Source: JBCBZH01 sp039815415 | Lineage (GTDB): Bacteria; Bacteroidota; Rhodothermia; Rhodothermales; Rubricoccaceae | NCBI GenBank assembly: GCA_039815415.1 | Contig: JBCBZH010000026.1 | Coordinates: 1 to 25,677, forward strand | Length of the DNA: 25,677 nucleotides | Direction of reading: 5' to 3' | Made by a program: the position numbers and the translations under genes | The notes under the pieces: generated by a model | Seen by the model: only the letters and a program-made list of their open reading frames with translations | Told to the model about the DNA's origin: nothing | The model's database searches: none | Shown: piece by piece, positions 1 through 7,591 of the stretch | How positions within the stretch are numbered: the stretch's first letter is position 1 | Layout: the number at the start of each line of letters is the position of its first letter

Positions 1-98
1 CGGACAGGCTGGCCGAAGGCCGAGGGCGCCAGCGCGATCAGCCCAATCGCCAGTGTGATGATGCGGGTGAGGTGTAAATGGTCCCGAACTCCTGTCAT
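1..98 (-). CDS. Secreted protein, N-terminal fragment (runs off left edge)
   Basis: Reading the minus strand from the ATG at 98 gives an open frame to the window edge. It starts MTGVRDHLHLTRI, continues with a hydrophobic stretch (ITLAIGLIALA) and ends in a signal-peptidase-like site (PSAFG, then QPV). This looks like a Sec signal peptide, so the product is probably exported. It lies downstream of parA-parB on the same strand. In many Bacteroidota the gene after parB encodes a DUF5683 membrane/secreted protein followed by dapB, so that is the best guess, from position only. The chosen ATG lies inside a REP-like sequence (91-119), so the start is uncertain. Too little is visible to assign a function. 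Confidence 0.5.
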   Translation of the reverse strand, partial: MTGVRDHLHLTRIITLAIGLIALAPSAFGQPV

Positions 99-119
99 CC
101 TGAGTGCAGCGAAGGATCT
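91..119. repeat. REP-like fragment (GTCATCCTGAG...GAAGGATCT)
   Basis: The bases resemble a widespread intergenic bacterial repeat that begins TGTCATCCTGAG and ends GAAGGATCT. A relative starting TGTCATCCTGA is at 25122 near the other end of the window. It overlaps the presumed start codon of the truncated gene. Confidence 0.4.
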
Positions 120-141
120 GGGGCGAGCTGGCGTCCCGCGT

Positions 142-158
142 GGCCTGAGAGACAGGCC
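142..158. other. Small hairpin between parB and next gene
   Basis: GGCCTG (142-147) and CAGGCC (153-158) flank a 5-base loop. It lies between the parB stop (212) and the next gene start (98). On the minus strand no T-run follows, so it is not a clear terminator. A core copy of the iterated motif (CGAGCTGGCG, 124-133) is nearby. Confidence 0.3.
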
Positions 159-211
159 CTCTTGCAACCAGAGCTGTTCTCCCGTACGCAGGTTGTCAGG
201 AGGACGGGAGT

Positions 212-1171
212 CTAGCTCCCCAGCACCAGCTCGACGACCCGTTCGAGATCCTCGGCAGAGTAGTACGAGATCGTAATCGCCCCCGATCCGTCGGCAGCCT
301 TATGGCGGACTTGCACCTGGGTTGCTAGCGTTTCTCGGAGCCGTGCCTCGACGGCCTCAATCTCCAGGCGGTCGCGCGTCGCCAACTGGGTAGTGGTGGT
401 TTTGGTCGACGGGCTGGCGGAGGACGTCCCCTCAGAAGCGGTGCGAAGACGTCGGGCGCGGCTCTCCACCTCGCGGACGGAGAGGCCGTCGTCCAGGATC
501 TCACGATGGAGGGCGAGCTGGGCCTTCCCGTCCTCGATAGACACCAGCGCGCGGGCGTGCCCGCTCGTGAGCGAGCCTTCGCGCAGCGACGCTTGCACGC
601 GCGGCGGCAGCTTGAGAAGACGCAGCACGTTGGCGACCGTCGAGCGGTTCTTGCCCACCTTGTCTGCCACCTGCTCCTGCGTCAGCCCGACCTCCTCGAT
701 CAGCCGCTGGTAGCCCAGCGCCACCTCCACCGGGTTGAGGTCCTCTCGCTGGACGTTCTCGACGATCGCCATCTCGAGCATCGCCTCGGTGTCCGCCTCG
801 CGGACGTAGGCTGGGACGCGCTTGAGGCCGGCGCGGCGGCTGGCCCGGAGGCGCCGCTCGCCCGAGATTAGCTCGTAGCGGTCGTTGCCGAGCGACCGGA
901 CGGTGAGCGGCTGGATGATGCCGAGCTGGCGAATGGACGCCGCCAGCTCATCGAGCGCCGTCTCGTCGAAGTCGGTGCGTGGCTGGTAGGGGTTGGGGCG
1001 GATGGCCTCGATGTCCAACTCGGCGACGCGTCCGGCAAGGCGGCGGCGCTCCTCGAAGTTGTAGAGGCGCGTGCGCGTGCCCCCGGTCGGATCGGGCTGG
1101 CCGGGGTCGTCCGCGTTCGTCTGGGGGAGAAGGGCGCTGAGGCCCTTTCCGAGGGCGGCTTTCTTTGCCAT
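212..1171 (-). CDS. parB: Chromosome-partitioning protein ParB (Spo0J)
   Basis: This is the CTP-dependent DNA clamp that loads at parS and works with ParA and SMC in chromosome segregation. The 319-residue product starts MAKKAALGKGLSALLP, the usual ParB N-terminus. The ATG at 1171 was therefore preferred to a GTG at 1201 that would add 10 residues. The N-terminal nuclease-like/CTPase domain shows GERRLRA (104-110) and ENVQRED (138-144). A helix-turn-helix follows around 163-189 (LTQEQVADKVGKNRSTVANVL). A Ser/Thr-rich linker (about 245-262) leads to the C-terminal dimerisation domain ending VVELVLGS. Length and domain order are normal. It lies 39 bp after the parA stop, so the two are co-transcribed. 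Confidence 0.96.
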   Translation of the reverse strand: MAKKAALGKGLSALLPQTNADDPGQPDPTGGTRTRLYNFEERRRLAGRVAELDIEAIRPNPYQPRTDFDETALDELAASIRQLGIIQPLTVRSLGNDRYELISGERRLRASRRAGLKRVPAYVREADTEAMLEMAIVENVQREDLNPVEVALGYQRLIEEVGLTQEQVADKVGKNRSTVANVLRLLKLPPRVQASLREGSLTSGHARALVSIEDGKAQLALHREILDDGLSVREVESRARRLRTASEGTSSASPSTKTTTTQLATRDRLEIEAVEARLRETLATQVQVRHKAADGSGAITISYYSAEDLERVVELVLGS

Positions 1172-1210
1172 GCAGTCGGGGGAGTCGGCGGCGGGAGCCA
1201 CCGAGGCCGG

Positions 1211-2326
1211 CTAGGAGAGAGAGGAGGAGGTGTCGTCCGACGAGCCTTCGGGGCCTGCGACGCCATTGGGGGAGGCCTCTGGCACAGAGCGCTCTTCCTC
1301 GACATCCGAGACCCGCTCGGGTGCGCTGTCGGTTCTCGGCGTGGCGCGGCTGGCGAGAAGGACACGGCCGGGCTGGCCGTCGCCTCCATCCGTTTCAGCC
1401 TCGGGCTTTGCGGGACGAGGAATCGGTTTGGGGACGGGGCGTGCCGTCCCAGCCGGGCGGGAAGTGATCGAGCTGGCGACGGGCGGCTCTGGAACGTTGA
1501 GGTGGGGAGCCGCGCTCGTGGCGACGCCGTCGGCGCTTTCCGGGGCGGGCGGTTCGAGGAAGCGCTGGTTGTTGCGGATCACCTCGCTCGCCAGCGCCAT
1601 GTAGTTCTTCGACCCTGCCGAGATGACATCGTACAGGATGACGGGCTTGCCGAAGCTTGGGGCCTCAGACACGCGCACGTTGCGCTGGATGACGGCTTCA
1701 AACACGCGGTCGCCGAAGTAGCGCCGGACCTCGGCAGCCACCTGGTTGCTCAGACGCAGCCTGCCGTCGTACATCGTCAGCAGCACGCCCTCGATCTCGA
1801 GATCCGGGTTGAGGTGCTGCCGCACAATCTTGATGGTGTTCAGGAGCTGACCGAGGCCTTCCAAGGCGAAGTACTCCGTCTGAACAGGAATCAAGACGGA
1901 GTCTGAGCCTGTGAGCGCGTTGAGCGTCAACAGGCCGAGCGACGGCGGGCAGTCGATGACGATGAAGTCGTACCGGCGCCGGGCGCGCACGAGGGCCTTC
2001 TTGAGGACTCGCTCACGCTCGAAGAGATCGATCATCTCGATCTCTGCGCCCACCAGATTGATGTGGCTCGGGACCACATCGAGGAACGGCATCTCGGTCT
2101 GCAACGCGGCGTCTTCCACCGAGACCGAGCCCGTCAGCACGTCATACACAGACGAGGCGACCGTGCGGGGCTCGACGCCCAGCGAGGACGTCCCGTTGGC
2201 CTGCGGGTCCGTATCGATGAGGAGCGTCGGGTGCTCCGAGGCGGCCAGGGAGGCGGCAAGGTTGACGGCCGTCGTCGTCTTGCCGACGCCGCCTTTCTGA
2301 TTCGCAACCGCGATGACCTTGCCCAT
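1211..2326 (-). CDS. parA: Chromosome-partitioning ATPase ParA (Soj) with long C-terminal tail
   Basis: ParA/Soj is a deviant-Walker ATPase that drives ParB-DNA segregation on the nucleoid. From the ATG at 2326 the protein starts MGKVIAVANQKGGVGKTTTA. The Walker A motif is KGGVGKTTT (11-19), A' is DTDPQAN (38-44) and Walker B is IVIDCPPS (122-129). The ParA fold ends near residue 260. About 110 further residues are rich in Pro, Ala, Ser and Glu and look disordered. Typical Soj proteins are about 255-290 residues, so the tail is an addition. An upstream in-frame extension to 2503 was rejected because the family begins at MGKVIAVANQKGG. The tail contains one exact copy of the iterated 12-mer (1469-1480), read as ASSI. 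Confidence 0.96.
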   Translation of the reverse strand: MGKVIAVANQKGGVGKTTTAVNLAASLAASEHPTLLIDTDPQANGTSSLGVEPRTVASSVYDVLTGSVSVEDAALQTEMPFLDVVPSHINLVGAEIEMIDLFERERVLKKALVRARRRYDFIVIDCPPSLGLLTLNALTGSDSVLIPVQTEYFALEGLGQLLNTIKIVRQHLNPDLEIEGVLLTMYDGRLRLSNQVAAEVRRYFGDRVFEAVIQRNVRVSEAPSFGKPVILYDVISAGSKNYMALASEVIRNNQRFLEPPAPESADGVATSAAPHLNVPEPPVASSITSRPAGTARPVPKPIPRPAKPEAETDGGDGQPGRVLLASRATPRTDSAPERVSDVEEERSVPEASPNGVAGPEGSSDDTSSSLS

Positions 2327-2443
2327 AGGAGAGAGGGCTGCGTGAGCAAGCGGCCTGAGGCCAGTTGGGCCGGGAAACCGGCGCGGAAAACATGCCCGAG
2401 GGAGGGCTCGGGTCCGACGCCGCACGAGGCGGCAGGAAGCGCT

Positions 2444-2451
2444 CGAATATA
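2444..2451 (-). promoter_or_regulatory. Candidate -7 element for parA (TATATTCG)
   Basis: On the minus strand this reads TATATTCG, one mismatch from the Bacteroidota -7 consensus TAnnTTTG. It lies about 120 bp upstream of parA in the divergent gap 2327-2550. No clear TTG-type -33 element was seen at the expected distance. Apart from this site the 224-bp gap shows nothing recognisable. Confidence 0.25.
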
Positions 2452-2550
2452 GAGCCAGGGCCGGGGCGTCGCCAGCCGGACGCAGCCCCGTTCCGGGGAA
2501 CACAAGGGGGGCACGGTCGTGTCCGAGCGCCCATCGTCGCCACGCTCGTC

Positions 2551-3066
2551 ATGTACAGTTCGGTCCGAATCGCCAGCTCGAGAGACACTGTTGCGGTCTC
2601 CGATCTGGCGGAGCGCACCTTTCGGGCAGCCTTCGAGACCGACACCAATTCTGCGGTCATGGACGCGTATGCACGGGACGCGTTCTCGCCCGCTCGGATC
2701 GCCCTCGAGCTGAGGGCCCCCGACAGCCAGTTCTTTCTCGCGTTCGATGCTGACATTCCCCTGGGGTACGCCAAACTGTGTGCTGGCGAGACGCCTCCGT
2801 GCGTGCCGGGACCCGATCCGCTCGAGCTGGAGCGGATCTACGTCGATCCGGTCGCTATCGGAGCGGGCGTGGGTGCCGCGCTAATGGAGGCGTGCGTCAA
2901 GGCTTCTCGGGAGCGCGGCGCGAGGACACTCTGGCTGGGCGTCTGGGAGCACAATGCTCGCGCGATCGCCTTCTACGAGCGCTGGGGATTCCGAACCGTA
3001 GGCACCAAGGCGTTCCGCCTGGGTTCGGACGATCACACAAATCAGGTGATGGTGAAAGCGCTCTAG
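2551..3066 (+). CDS. GNAT-family N-acetyltransferase
   Basis: A 171-residue protein of the GCN5-related N-acetyltransferase fold, predicted to use acetyl-CoA to acetylate an unknown amine. The start MYSSVRIASSRDTVAV is chosen at the ATG at 2551. An upstream frame to 2365 is low-complexity shadow sequence. Family features are LELERIYVDPVAIGAGVGAALMEAC, with the acetyl-CoA pyrophosphate-binding Q/RxxGxG/A region replaced by AIGAGVG, and the C-terminal LGVWEHNARAIAFYERWGF strand-helix signature. An exact copy of the iterated 12-mer (2570-2581) encodes IASSR. It lies 35 bp upstream of the helicase gene on the same strand. The substrate cannot be predicted. Confidence 0.85.
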   Translation: MYSSVRIASSRDTVAVSDLAERTFRAAFETDTNSAVMDAYARDAFSPARIALELRAPDSQFFLAFDADIPLGYAKLCAGETPPCVPGPDPLELERIYVDPVAIGAGVGAALMEACVKASRERGARTLWLGVWEHNARAIAFYERWGFRTVGTKAFRLGSDDHTNQVMVKAL

Positions 3067-3082
3067 ACCGGGCTATTCTTCC

Positions 3083-3094
3083 TCGCCAGCTCGA
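3083..3094 (+). repeat. Exact iterated 12-mer TCGCCAGCTCGA in a 35-bp spacer
   Basis: The copy fills a third of the short spacer between the GNAT stop (3066) and the helicase GTG start (3102), so it sits just upstream of the start codon. It is one of 18 exact copies counted in the window. Confidence 0.8.
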
Positions 3095-3101
3095 CTTCCC
3101 C

Positions 3102-5150
3102 GTGCGCCGGATCGTTCTCAAATCGGAGCCCATCGAGGCGCCTTCGCTCTCTGAACTGACACTGGACTATGCCTCGGCGCTGGACCCGCAGCAGCTGGCA
3201 GCAGCCACTGCAGGCGACGGACCCACGTTGGTGGTAGCCGGAGCTGGAACCGGCAAAACGCACACGCTCATCTACCGGCTGGCGTACCTCGTGGAAACCG
3301 GTGTGCCACCGGACCAGATCGTGCTGTTGACGTTCACGCGTCGGGCCGCCAAGGAGATGATTGGTCGGGCCGGGCAGCTTCTGGATGGTCGCTGCGACGG
3401 GGTTCGGGGTGGCACCTTCCACGCCTTCTGTCTCGAAACCCTCCGTCGCTTCGCTCCCAAGATCGGGTACCCGGCTCGATTTACGGTCCTAGATGCATCG
3501 GATGCCGCCGACGTGCTGGACCTTCTTCGTACCGAGCGAGGGCTCGACAAGCGCGCCGTCCGGTTCCCCAAGAAGCGGGCGCTCCTGGCGATGGCCTCCG
3601 CGATTGCCAACCGGGGCATCGAGCTGGCGGATCTGCTGGAAGAGGCTTACCCGCCGTACACAGGACACCTGGACACGCTGGCCGAGCTGTTCGAGGCTTT
3701 CGCGGACTACAAGCGTCGCTACGGGCTGATGGACTATGACGATCTGCTCGCACGCACCCTCGAGCTTCTCCAGCTCGAGGACGTGCGCGCTGCGGTTGCC
3801 GGACGCATCCGGCACGTGCTGGTGGACGAATACCAGGACGTAAATCGCCTCCAGGCGGAGCTTGTCGCCCAGTTCGCGTCGCTACACGGCAACCTCACCG
3901 CTGTCGGCGACGATGCACAGTCGATCTACCGATTCCGGGGTGCCGACATCGCGCACATCCTCGGCTTTCCGAGGCGCTACCCCGGCGCTCGTGTACTCAA
4001 GCTGGAGCACAACTATCGATCGGTTCAGCCCGTGCTGGACCTTGCCAACCGCGTCCTCGCCAGCTCGACGCGACAGTACGACAAGCAGTTGTTCACCGAC
4101 CGTGAGGGAGGAGAGCGGCCCGTGCTGGTCCAGGCGCCGGACGATCACTGGGAGGCGAAGTTCGTGGCGCAAACCGTTCTCGCACGGCGCGAAGAGGGCG
4201 TGCCGCTGCATCGCCAGGCGGTGCTGTTCCGGTCAAGCTGGTGCTCCTATGCGCTGGAGGGCGAGCTGGCGAGGCGCAAGATTCCGTTCGTGAAGTACGG
4301 TGGGTTGAAGCTTGCAGAGGCCGCACACATCAAGGACCTCGTGGCCTACCTGCGGATCGCAGAGAATCCCGCCGACGCCGTTGCTTGGAACCGCTCCCTT
4401 TTGCTTTTGGAGGGCGTAGGGCCGAAGACGGCGCGGAGGGTGCTGGATGGCATCGCGCTGGCGGCGGATGGGGCGGCGCCGCCCCATGCCCTCGGAGAGG
4501 CCCTCAGTGCGGCGCTCGGGTCAGCGAGGGCATCGTCCGGAGTGGCCTCGCTCGGAACGCTCGTCAACCGCCTTCGCCAGCTCGATGGGCCCGTTGAGCA
4601 GCAGGTCGAGCTGGTGCTGGGGCACTACCGGCCCCACTTCGAGCGGGTCTATGCAGACGAGATCGCGAAGCGCGAGCCGGACCTAGAGGCGTTCGTCGCG
4701 CTGGCGGCGCGGCATCGGTCGCGCGGCGCGTTTCTCGAATCGCTAGCGCTCGACCCGCTCGATCTGGCTGTGGATGGGGTAGAGGGGGCTCACCAGGACG
4801 AACCCCCTCTCGTGCTCTCGACCATCCATTCCGCCAAAGGGCTGGAGTTCGATACGGTGTTTCTGATCGAGGCGCTAGATGGTGTGCTGCCCTCTCAGTA
4901 CTCGACACATCGGACCGAGGACCTCGATGAAGAGCGGCGGCTTCTCTATGTCGCCATCACCCGTGCGGAGACCGAGCTGTACCTCTCGTATCCCGTTGTT
5001 CAGTATCAGCGTGGGTCCGGTCAGTTTATGACAGATCCGAGCCGGTTTCTAGCGAAGGTGCCGGAGGGGCTTCTCGAGCCAGCGGCTCTGGTACAGGAGA
5101 GCACTCCCAGCTTGCCCTCTCACTCGGAGGCACGTGCGTTAGGCCCATAG
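3102..5150 (+). CDS. UvrD/PcrA-like superfamily 1A DNA helicase
   Basis: An ATP-dependent 3'-5' DNA helicase of the UvrD/Rep/PcrA type, acting in DNA repair or replication restart. The 682-residue product has the full motif set: Q-motif region LDPQQLAAATA (28-38), Walker A GAGTGKT (47-53), DEYQD motif II (242-246), GDDAQSIYRFRGA motif III (269-281), LEHNYRS motif IV (301-307), STIHSAKGLEFD motif V (573-584) and RLLYVAITRA motif VI (613-622). The start is the GTG at 3102. The open frame extends to 2778, but that part overlaps the GNAT gene and lacks helicase similarity. Length is slightly below the usual 700-740 residues. Two exact iterated 12-mers lie in the gene (4057, 4574), read as LASST and RQLD. 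Which of UvrD, Rep or PcrA it replaces is not decided. Confidence 0.93.
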   Translation: MRRIVLKSEPIEAPSLSELTLDYASALDPQQLAAATAGDGPTLVVAGAGTGKTHTLIYRLAYLVETGVPPDQIVLLTFTRRAAKEMIGRAGQLLDGRCDGVRGGTFHAFCLETLRRFAPKIGYPARFTVLDASDAADVLDLLRTERGLDKRAVRFPKKRALLAMASAIANRGIELADLLEEAYPPYTGHLDTLAELFEAFADYKRRYGLMDYDDLLARTLELLQLEDVRAAVAGRIRHVLVDEYQDVNRLQAELVAQFASLHGNLTAVGDDAQSIYRFRGADIAHILGFPRRYPGARVLKLEHNYRSVQPVLDLANRVLASSTRQYDKQLFTDREGGERPVLVQAPDDHWEAKFVAQTVLARREEGVPLHRQAVLFRSSWCSYALEGELARRKIPFVKYGGLKLAEAAHIKDLVAYLRIAENPADAVAWNRSLLLLEGVGPKTARRVLDGIALAADGAAPPHALGEALSAALGSARASSGVASLGTLVNRLRQLDGPVEQQVELVLGHYRPHFERVYADEIAKREPDLEAFVALAARHRSRGAFLESLALDPLDLAVDGVEGAHQDEPPLVLSTIHSAKGLEFDTVFLIEALDGVLPSQYSTHRTEDLDEERRLLYVAITRAETELYLSYPVVQYQRGSGQFMTDPSRFLAKVPEGLLEPAALVQESTPSLPSHSEARALGP

Positions 5151-5209
5151 CGATTTCGATTTGCATCCGAACCCCTGGTGTTCCTACCGTTGGGCAGCCC
5201 CACCACTCC

Positions 5210-5668
5210 ATGCAAGTCCTCGGATCTCCTGTGTTGTCGCTCGATCTCGCCATCGAGCGGGTCGGATTGGATCGCTTTGATGAGATCCGCCGTCTCAACA
5301 AGGTGGTGTTTGGCGAGGAGCGAGTGATCCACCGTCTTGACCGAACGGATCTCACACTGCTTGTGGCTCGTCGGGATGAGGACCTCGTGGGGTACAAGGT
5401 TGGCTACGGGGAGAGCAAGACGACGTTTTATAGCGCCAAGGGGGGCGTGCTTCCGGGGCATCGTCGTCTCGGGATTGCGCGTGCGTTGCTCTACCGGATG
5501 GAGGACGAGGCCCGCGCAATGGGCTACTCCCGGTTCGCGTACGACACGTTTCCCAACAAGCATCCGGGCATGACGGTGCTCGGGCTGGCGGAAGCGTTCG
5601 AGGTCACCGCGGCAGGGTACAATGCCGCCTATCGGGATTATCGAATCCGCTTCGAACGGGCGTTGTAG
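5210..5668 (+). CDS. GNAT-family N-acetyltransferase
   Basis: A 152-residue acetyltransferase starting MQVLGSPVLSLDLAIERV. It shows the GNAT core: TLLVARRDEDLVGYKVGY (strands 2-4), GGVLPGHRRLGIARALLYRMEDEA carrying the R-x-x-G-I/L-A acetyl-CoA loop, and the C-terminal GYSRFAYDTFPNKHPGMTVLGLAEAFEV region. The last part, with a phrase like NKHPGM in place of N-x-x-A-x-x-L-Y, resembles GNATs acting on small molecules, but no substrate can be named. It follows the helicase gene after 59 bp and precedes a convergent repeat-rich gap. It shows no close similarity to the GNAT at 2551. Confidence 0.83.
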   Translation: MQVLGSPVLSLDLAIERVGLDRFDEIRRLNKVVFGEERVIHRLDRTDLTLLVARRDEDLVGYKVGYGESKTTFYSAKGGVLPGHRRLGIARALLYRMEDEARAMGYSRFAYDTFPNKHPGMTVLGLAEAFEVTAAGYNAAYRDYRIRFERAL

Positions 5669-5728
5669 GGCGTTCGGCTGTGAGCCGTGGGCAATGCTAA
5701 GAGGTCTCGCCAACCCGACGGACGGTGC

Positions 5729-5773
5729 CTCGAGCTGGCATACGGAGGACCGGGGACAGTTCGCCAGCTCGAG
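5729..5773. repeat. Inverted pair of the iterated motif (11-bp stem)
   Basis: CTCGAGCTGGC (5729-5739) and GCCAGCTCGAG (5763-5773) are perfect inverted repeats with a 23-base loop. The right arm is part of an exact 12-mer (5761-5772). It lies about 60 bp after a GNAT stop, in a gap between convergent genes, so it may act as a terminator-like hairpin. No T-run follows. Confidence 0.75.
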
Positions 5774-5872
5774 ACACGCCATCGACCGGGCTGGCGACGT
5801 GCAGAACTCGAGACCGAATGTGAGTCACTCGTACTCGCTGGGCTTGACGCCTGCTCGAGGGCATACATCTTC

Positions 5873-5928
5873 AAAGCCCAAAGCCCAAAGCCCAAAGCCC
5901 AAAGCCCAAAGCCCAAAGCCCAAAGCCC
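5873..5928. repeat. Heptanucleotide tandem array, 8 x AAAGCCC (G-strand GGGCTTT)
   Basis: Eight uninterrupted 7-bp units of AAAGCCC. Base 5928 is shared with the stop codon (TAG, 5928-5930 on the minus strand) of the DUF5989 gene, so the G-rich transcript strand would begin right after that gene. Four or more GGG runs spaced by CTTT fit the sequence rule for a G-quadruplex. Frame +/- ORFs read through it are artefacts. Confidence 0.9.
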
Positions 5929-6086
5929 TAAAACAGCGCGTACACGAACGGCGCGAGCGGGCTGCCACTCACCGATGCGACCAATAGGCCCAGCAACACC
6001 AGCACCAGCACGATGGGGGCGAGCCAGAATTTCTTTCGGACGCGGAGAAAGCGCCAGAACTCGCCAAGGACGCTCAGTTTGGACAT
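5928..6086 (-). CDS. DUF5989 family small membrane protein
   Basis: A 52-residue frame from the ATG at 6086 to the TAG at 5928-5930. It reads MSKLSVLGEFWRFLRVRKKF, then WLAPIVLVLVLLGLLVAS (one transmembrane helix), then GSPLAPFVYALF. This pattern (SxLxEFWxFLRVRKKFWLAP, a helix, GSxLAPFxYxLF) matches my memory of DUF5989, a family of about 50 residues. It is often encoded beside SxtJ-like membrane proteins and carbamoyltransferase or SGNH-hydrolase genes in polysaccharide clusters. No such partners are next to it here. Its function is unknown. The stop codon abuts the heptamer array at 5873. Confidence 0.85.
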   Translation of the reverse strand: MSKLSVLGEFWRFLRVRKKFWLAPIVLVLVLLGLLVASVSGSPLAPFVYALF

Positions 6087-6216
6087 CGGAGCCGGGGAGA
6101 ATGCAGGAATCGAAACCTACGGCGCGGGCGTGCTGCCGCCAATGAAGACATTTGGTGTTGGCCAGACGTAACTAGCACCTCTTGGCCGCGTAGGGCTCTC
6201 ATCGCTTCTGCTCCCA

Positions 6217-7440
6217 ATGCCTGCACTCACGACGGAGATTTCTGAAGGCGTCCGCATCGCCGCTGGCGCGCTGTGGGCGCGAAAGATGCGCGCGCTCCTG
6301 ACCACGCTTGGCATCATCATCGGCATCGTGTCCGTGACGTCCATGTTTACGGTCATCAATGGCATCGAAGGGGCGTTTAACCGCAGCCTCTCGCTCATCG
6401 GCGATGATGCGTTGTTCATCGACCGGACACCGTGGATCATCCAGGGCGACTGGTGGAGGTACCGAAACCGCCCGCGCATTGAGGAGGATTTGGCCGAGGT
6501 GGTTCGGGCACGGTCGCAGCGTGCCGATGCGGTGGCCCCGGTTGCGGGATGGGCGACGACAGTGAAGCGCGGACGAGATCAGGTGGATGGGGTGTATGTA
6601 GAGGGCTCCACAGCGGAATACATCGACACAGGAGGGATTGAGATAGACCAGGGGCGGTTCTACACCGAGGGCGAGAGCCGGGGGGCGCGAGCGGTGGTCG
6701 TGCTGGGGCAGGACCTGGTGGAGGATCTCTTCCCATCGGAGGACCCCGTCGGGAAGCAAGTCCGGATTGGGCCGCGTCCCTTTACCGTGATCGGCACGTT
6801 GGCCGAACGCCCATCGTTCTTCGGGCAGTCTGCAGACACCTATATCATCATCCCACTCTCGACGTTCAAGCGTGTCTTTGACAGTCAGCCAGGCATCTCG
6901 ATCAAGGTGAAGGTGGCCGAAGGCGAGGACGTGGACCAAGCTCTCGACGAGCTGACGGGGATCGTTCGTCTGGCCCGAGGGCTAGATGCCATGGAGGAGG
7001 ACAACTTCTCCATCAACCGGCAGTCGCTCCTGCGAGACTTCGTGCAAGCCATCCGGGTGACCACCTATGGGGTGGGCATCTTCCTGACTGCGCTGTCGCT
7101 CATTGTGGGTGGCATTGGCGTGATGAACATCATGTTTGTGAGCGTTAAAGAGCGAACGCGGGAGATCGGTGTCCGCAAGGCGCTCGGGGCGACGCGACGA
7201 TCCGTGTTGATCCAGTTCCTTGTGGAAGCCGTGCTTGTGTGCTTGGTAGGAGGCATGATTGGCATCGCCATTGCCGCGCTCGTGGCCTTTGGGATCAACC
7301 AGGTCTTTACCGCCCAGCTCTCGTTCGGCACGGTCCTCCTCGCGCTGGCGATCTGTATGGCGGTTGGCTTGATCGCTGGTGTTGTCCCTGCCTGGCAGGC
7401 CGCGCGCTCGCGTCCGATCGAAGCCCTTCGCTACGAATGA
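6217..7440 (+). CDS. MacB/FtsX-type ABC transporter permease
   Basis: A 407-residue permease of the MacB type (type VII ABC exporters), which move lipoproteins, peptides or drugs across the envelope by mechanotransmission. An N-terminal cytoplasmic segment (EGVRIAAGALWARKMRALLTTLG) leads into TM1 (about 28-48). A large periplasmic MacB_PCD domain follows (about 50-270), then three C-terminal helices with the FtsX signature VGGIGVMNIMFVSVKERTREIGVRKALGA. The end PAWQAARSRPIEALRYE is the usual MacB C-terminus. The start MPALTTEISEGV is at the ATG at 6217. A second permease follows after 151 bp. No ATP-binding subunit or membrane-fusion protein is encoded in the window. Confidence 0.9.
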   Translation: MPALTTEISEGVRIAAGALWARKMRALLTTLGIIIGIVSVTSMFTVINGIEGAFNRSLSLIGDDALFIDRTPWIIQGDWWRYRNRPRIEEDLAEVVRARSQRADAVAPVAGWATTVKRGRDQVDGVYVEGSTAEYIDTGGIEIDQGRFYTEGESRGARAVVVLGQDLVEDLFPSEDPVGKQVRIGPRPFTVIGTLAERPSFFGQSADTYIIIPLSTFKRVFDSQPGISIKVKVAEGEDVDQALDELTGIVRLARGLDAMEEDNFSINRQSLLRDFVQAIRVTTYGVGIFLTALSLIVGGIGVMNIMFVSVKERTREIGVRKALGATRRSVLIQFLVEAVLVCLVGGMIGIAIAALVAFGINQVFTAQLSFGTVLLALAICMAVGLIAGVVPAWQAARSRPIEALRYE

Positions 7441-7478
7441 TGGTCTCCCACGCCTCGGCGCGCACGCTCCGACCCAAG

Positions 7479-7490
7479 TCGCCAGCTCGA
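7479..7490 (+). repeat. Exact iterated 12-mer TCGCCAGCTCGA between the two permease genes
   Basis: A single intergenic copy 38 bp after the first permease stop. The rest of the 151-bp gap shows no clear terminator. Confidence 0.8.
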
Positions 7491-7591
7491 GGTCGTGGGC
7501 GTAGGGCTGTCCTCGTGCGGCCCGCATACCCTCCTCAACCTCATCACTGGATCTGTAGCTACCAAGCTTCCTTTTACCTGTACTAGTTCTC

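Noticed and set aside
506..871. Plus-strand ORF opposite parB
   Set aside because: Shadow frame of parB; no family match, and parB motifs account for the sequence.
2778..3101. N-terminal extension of the helicase frame
   Set aside because: It overlaps the GNAT gene in another frame, has no helicase similarity, and the family starts close to the GTG at 3102.
5638..5916. Minus-strand ORF reading MGFGLWALGFGLWAL
   Set aside because: The repeated residues are a translation of the 7-bp array in frame, not a protein gene.
5873..5928. Possible CRISPR array
   Set aside because: The units are 7 bp and contiguous, with no spacers, and no cas genes are present.
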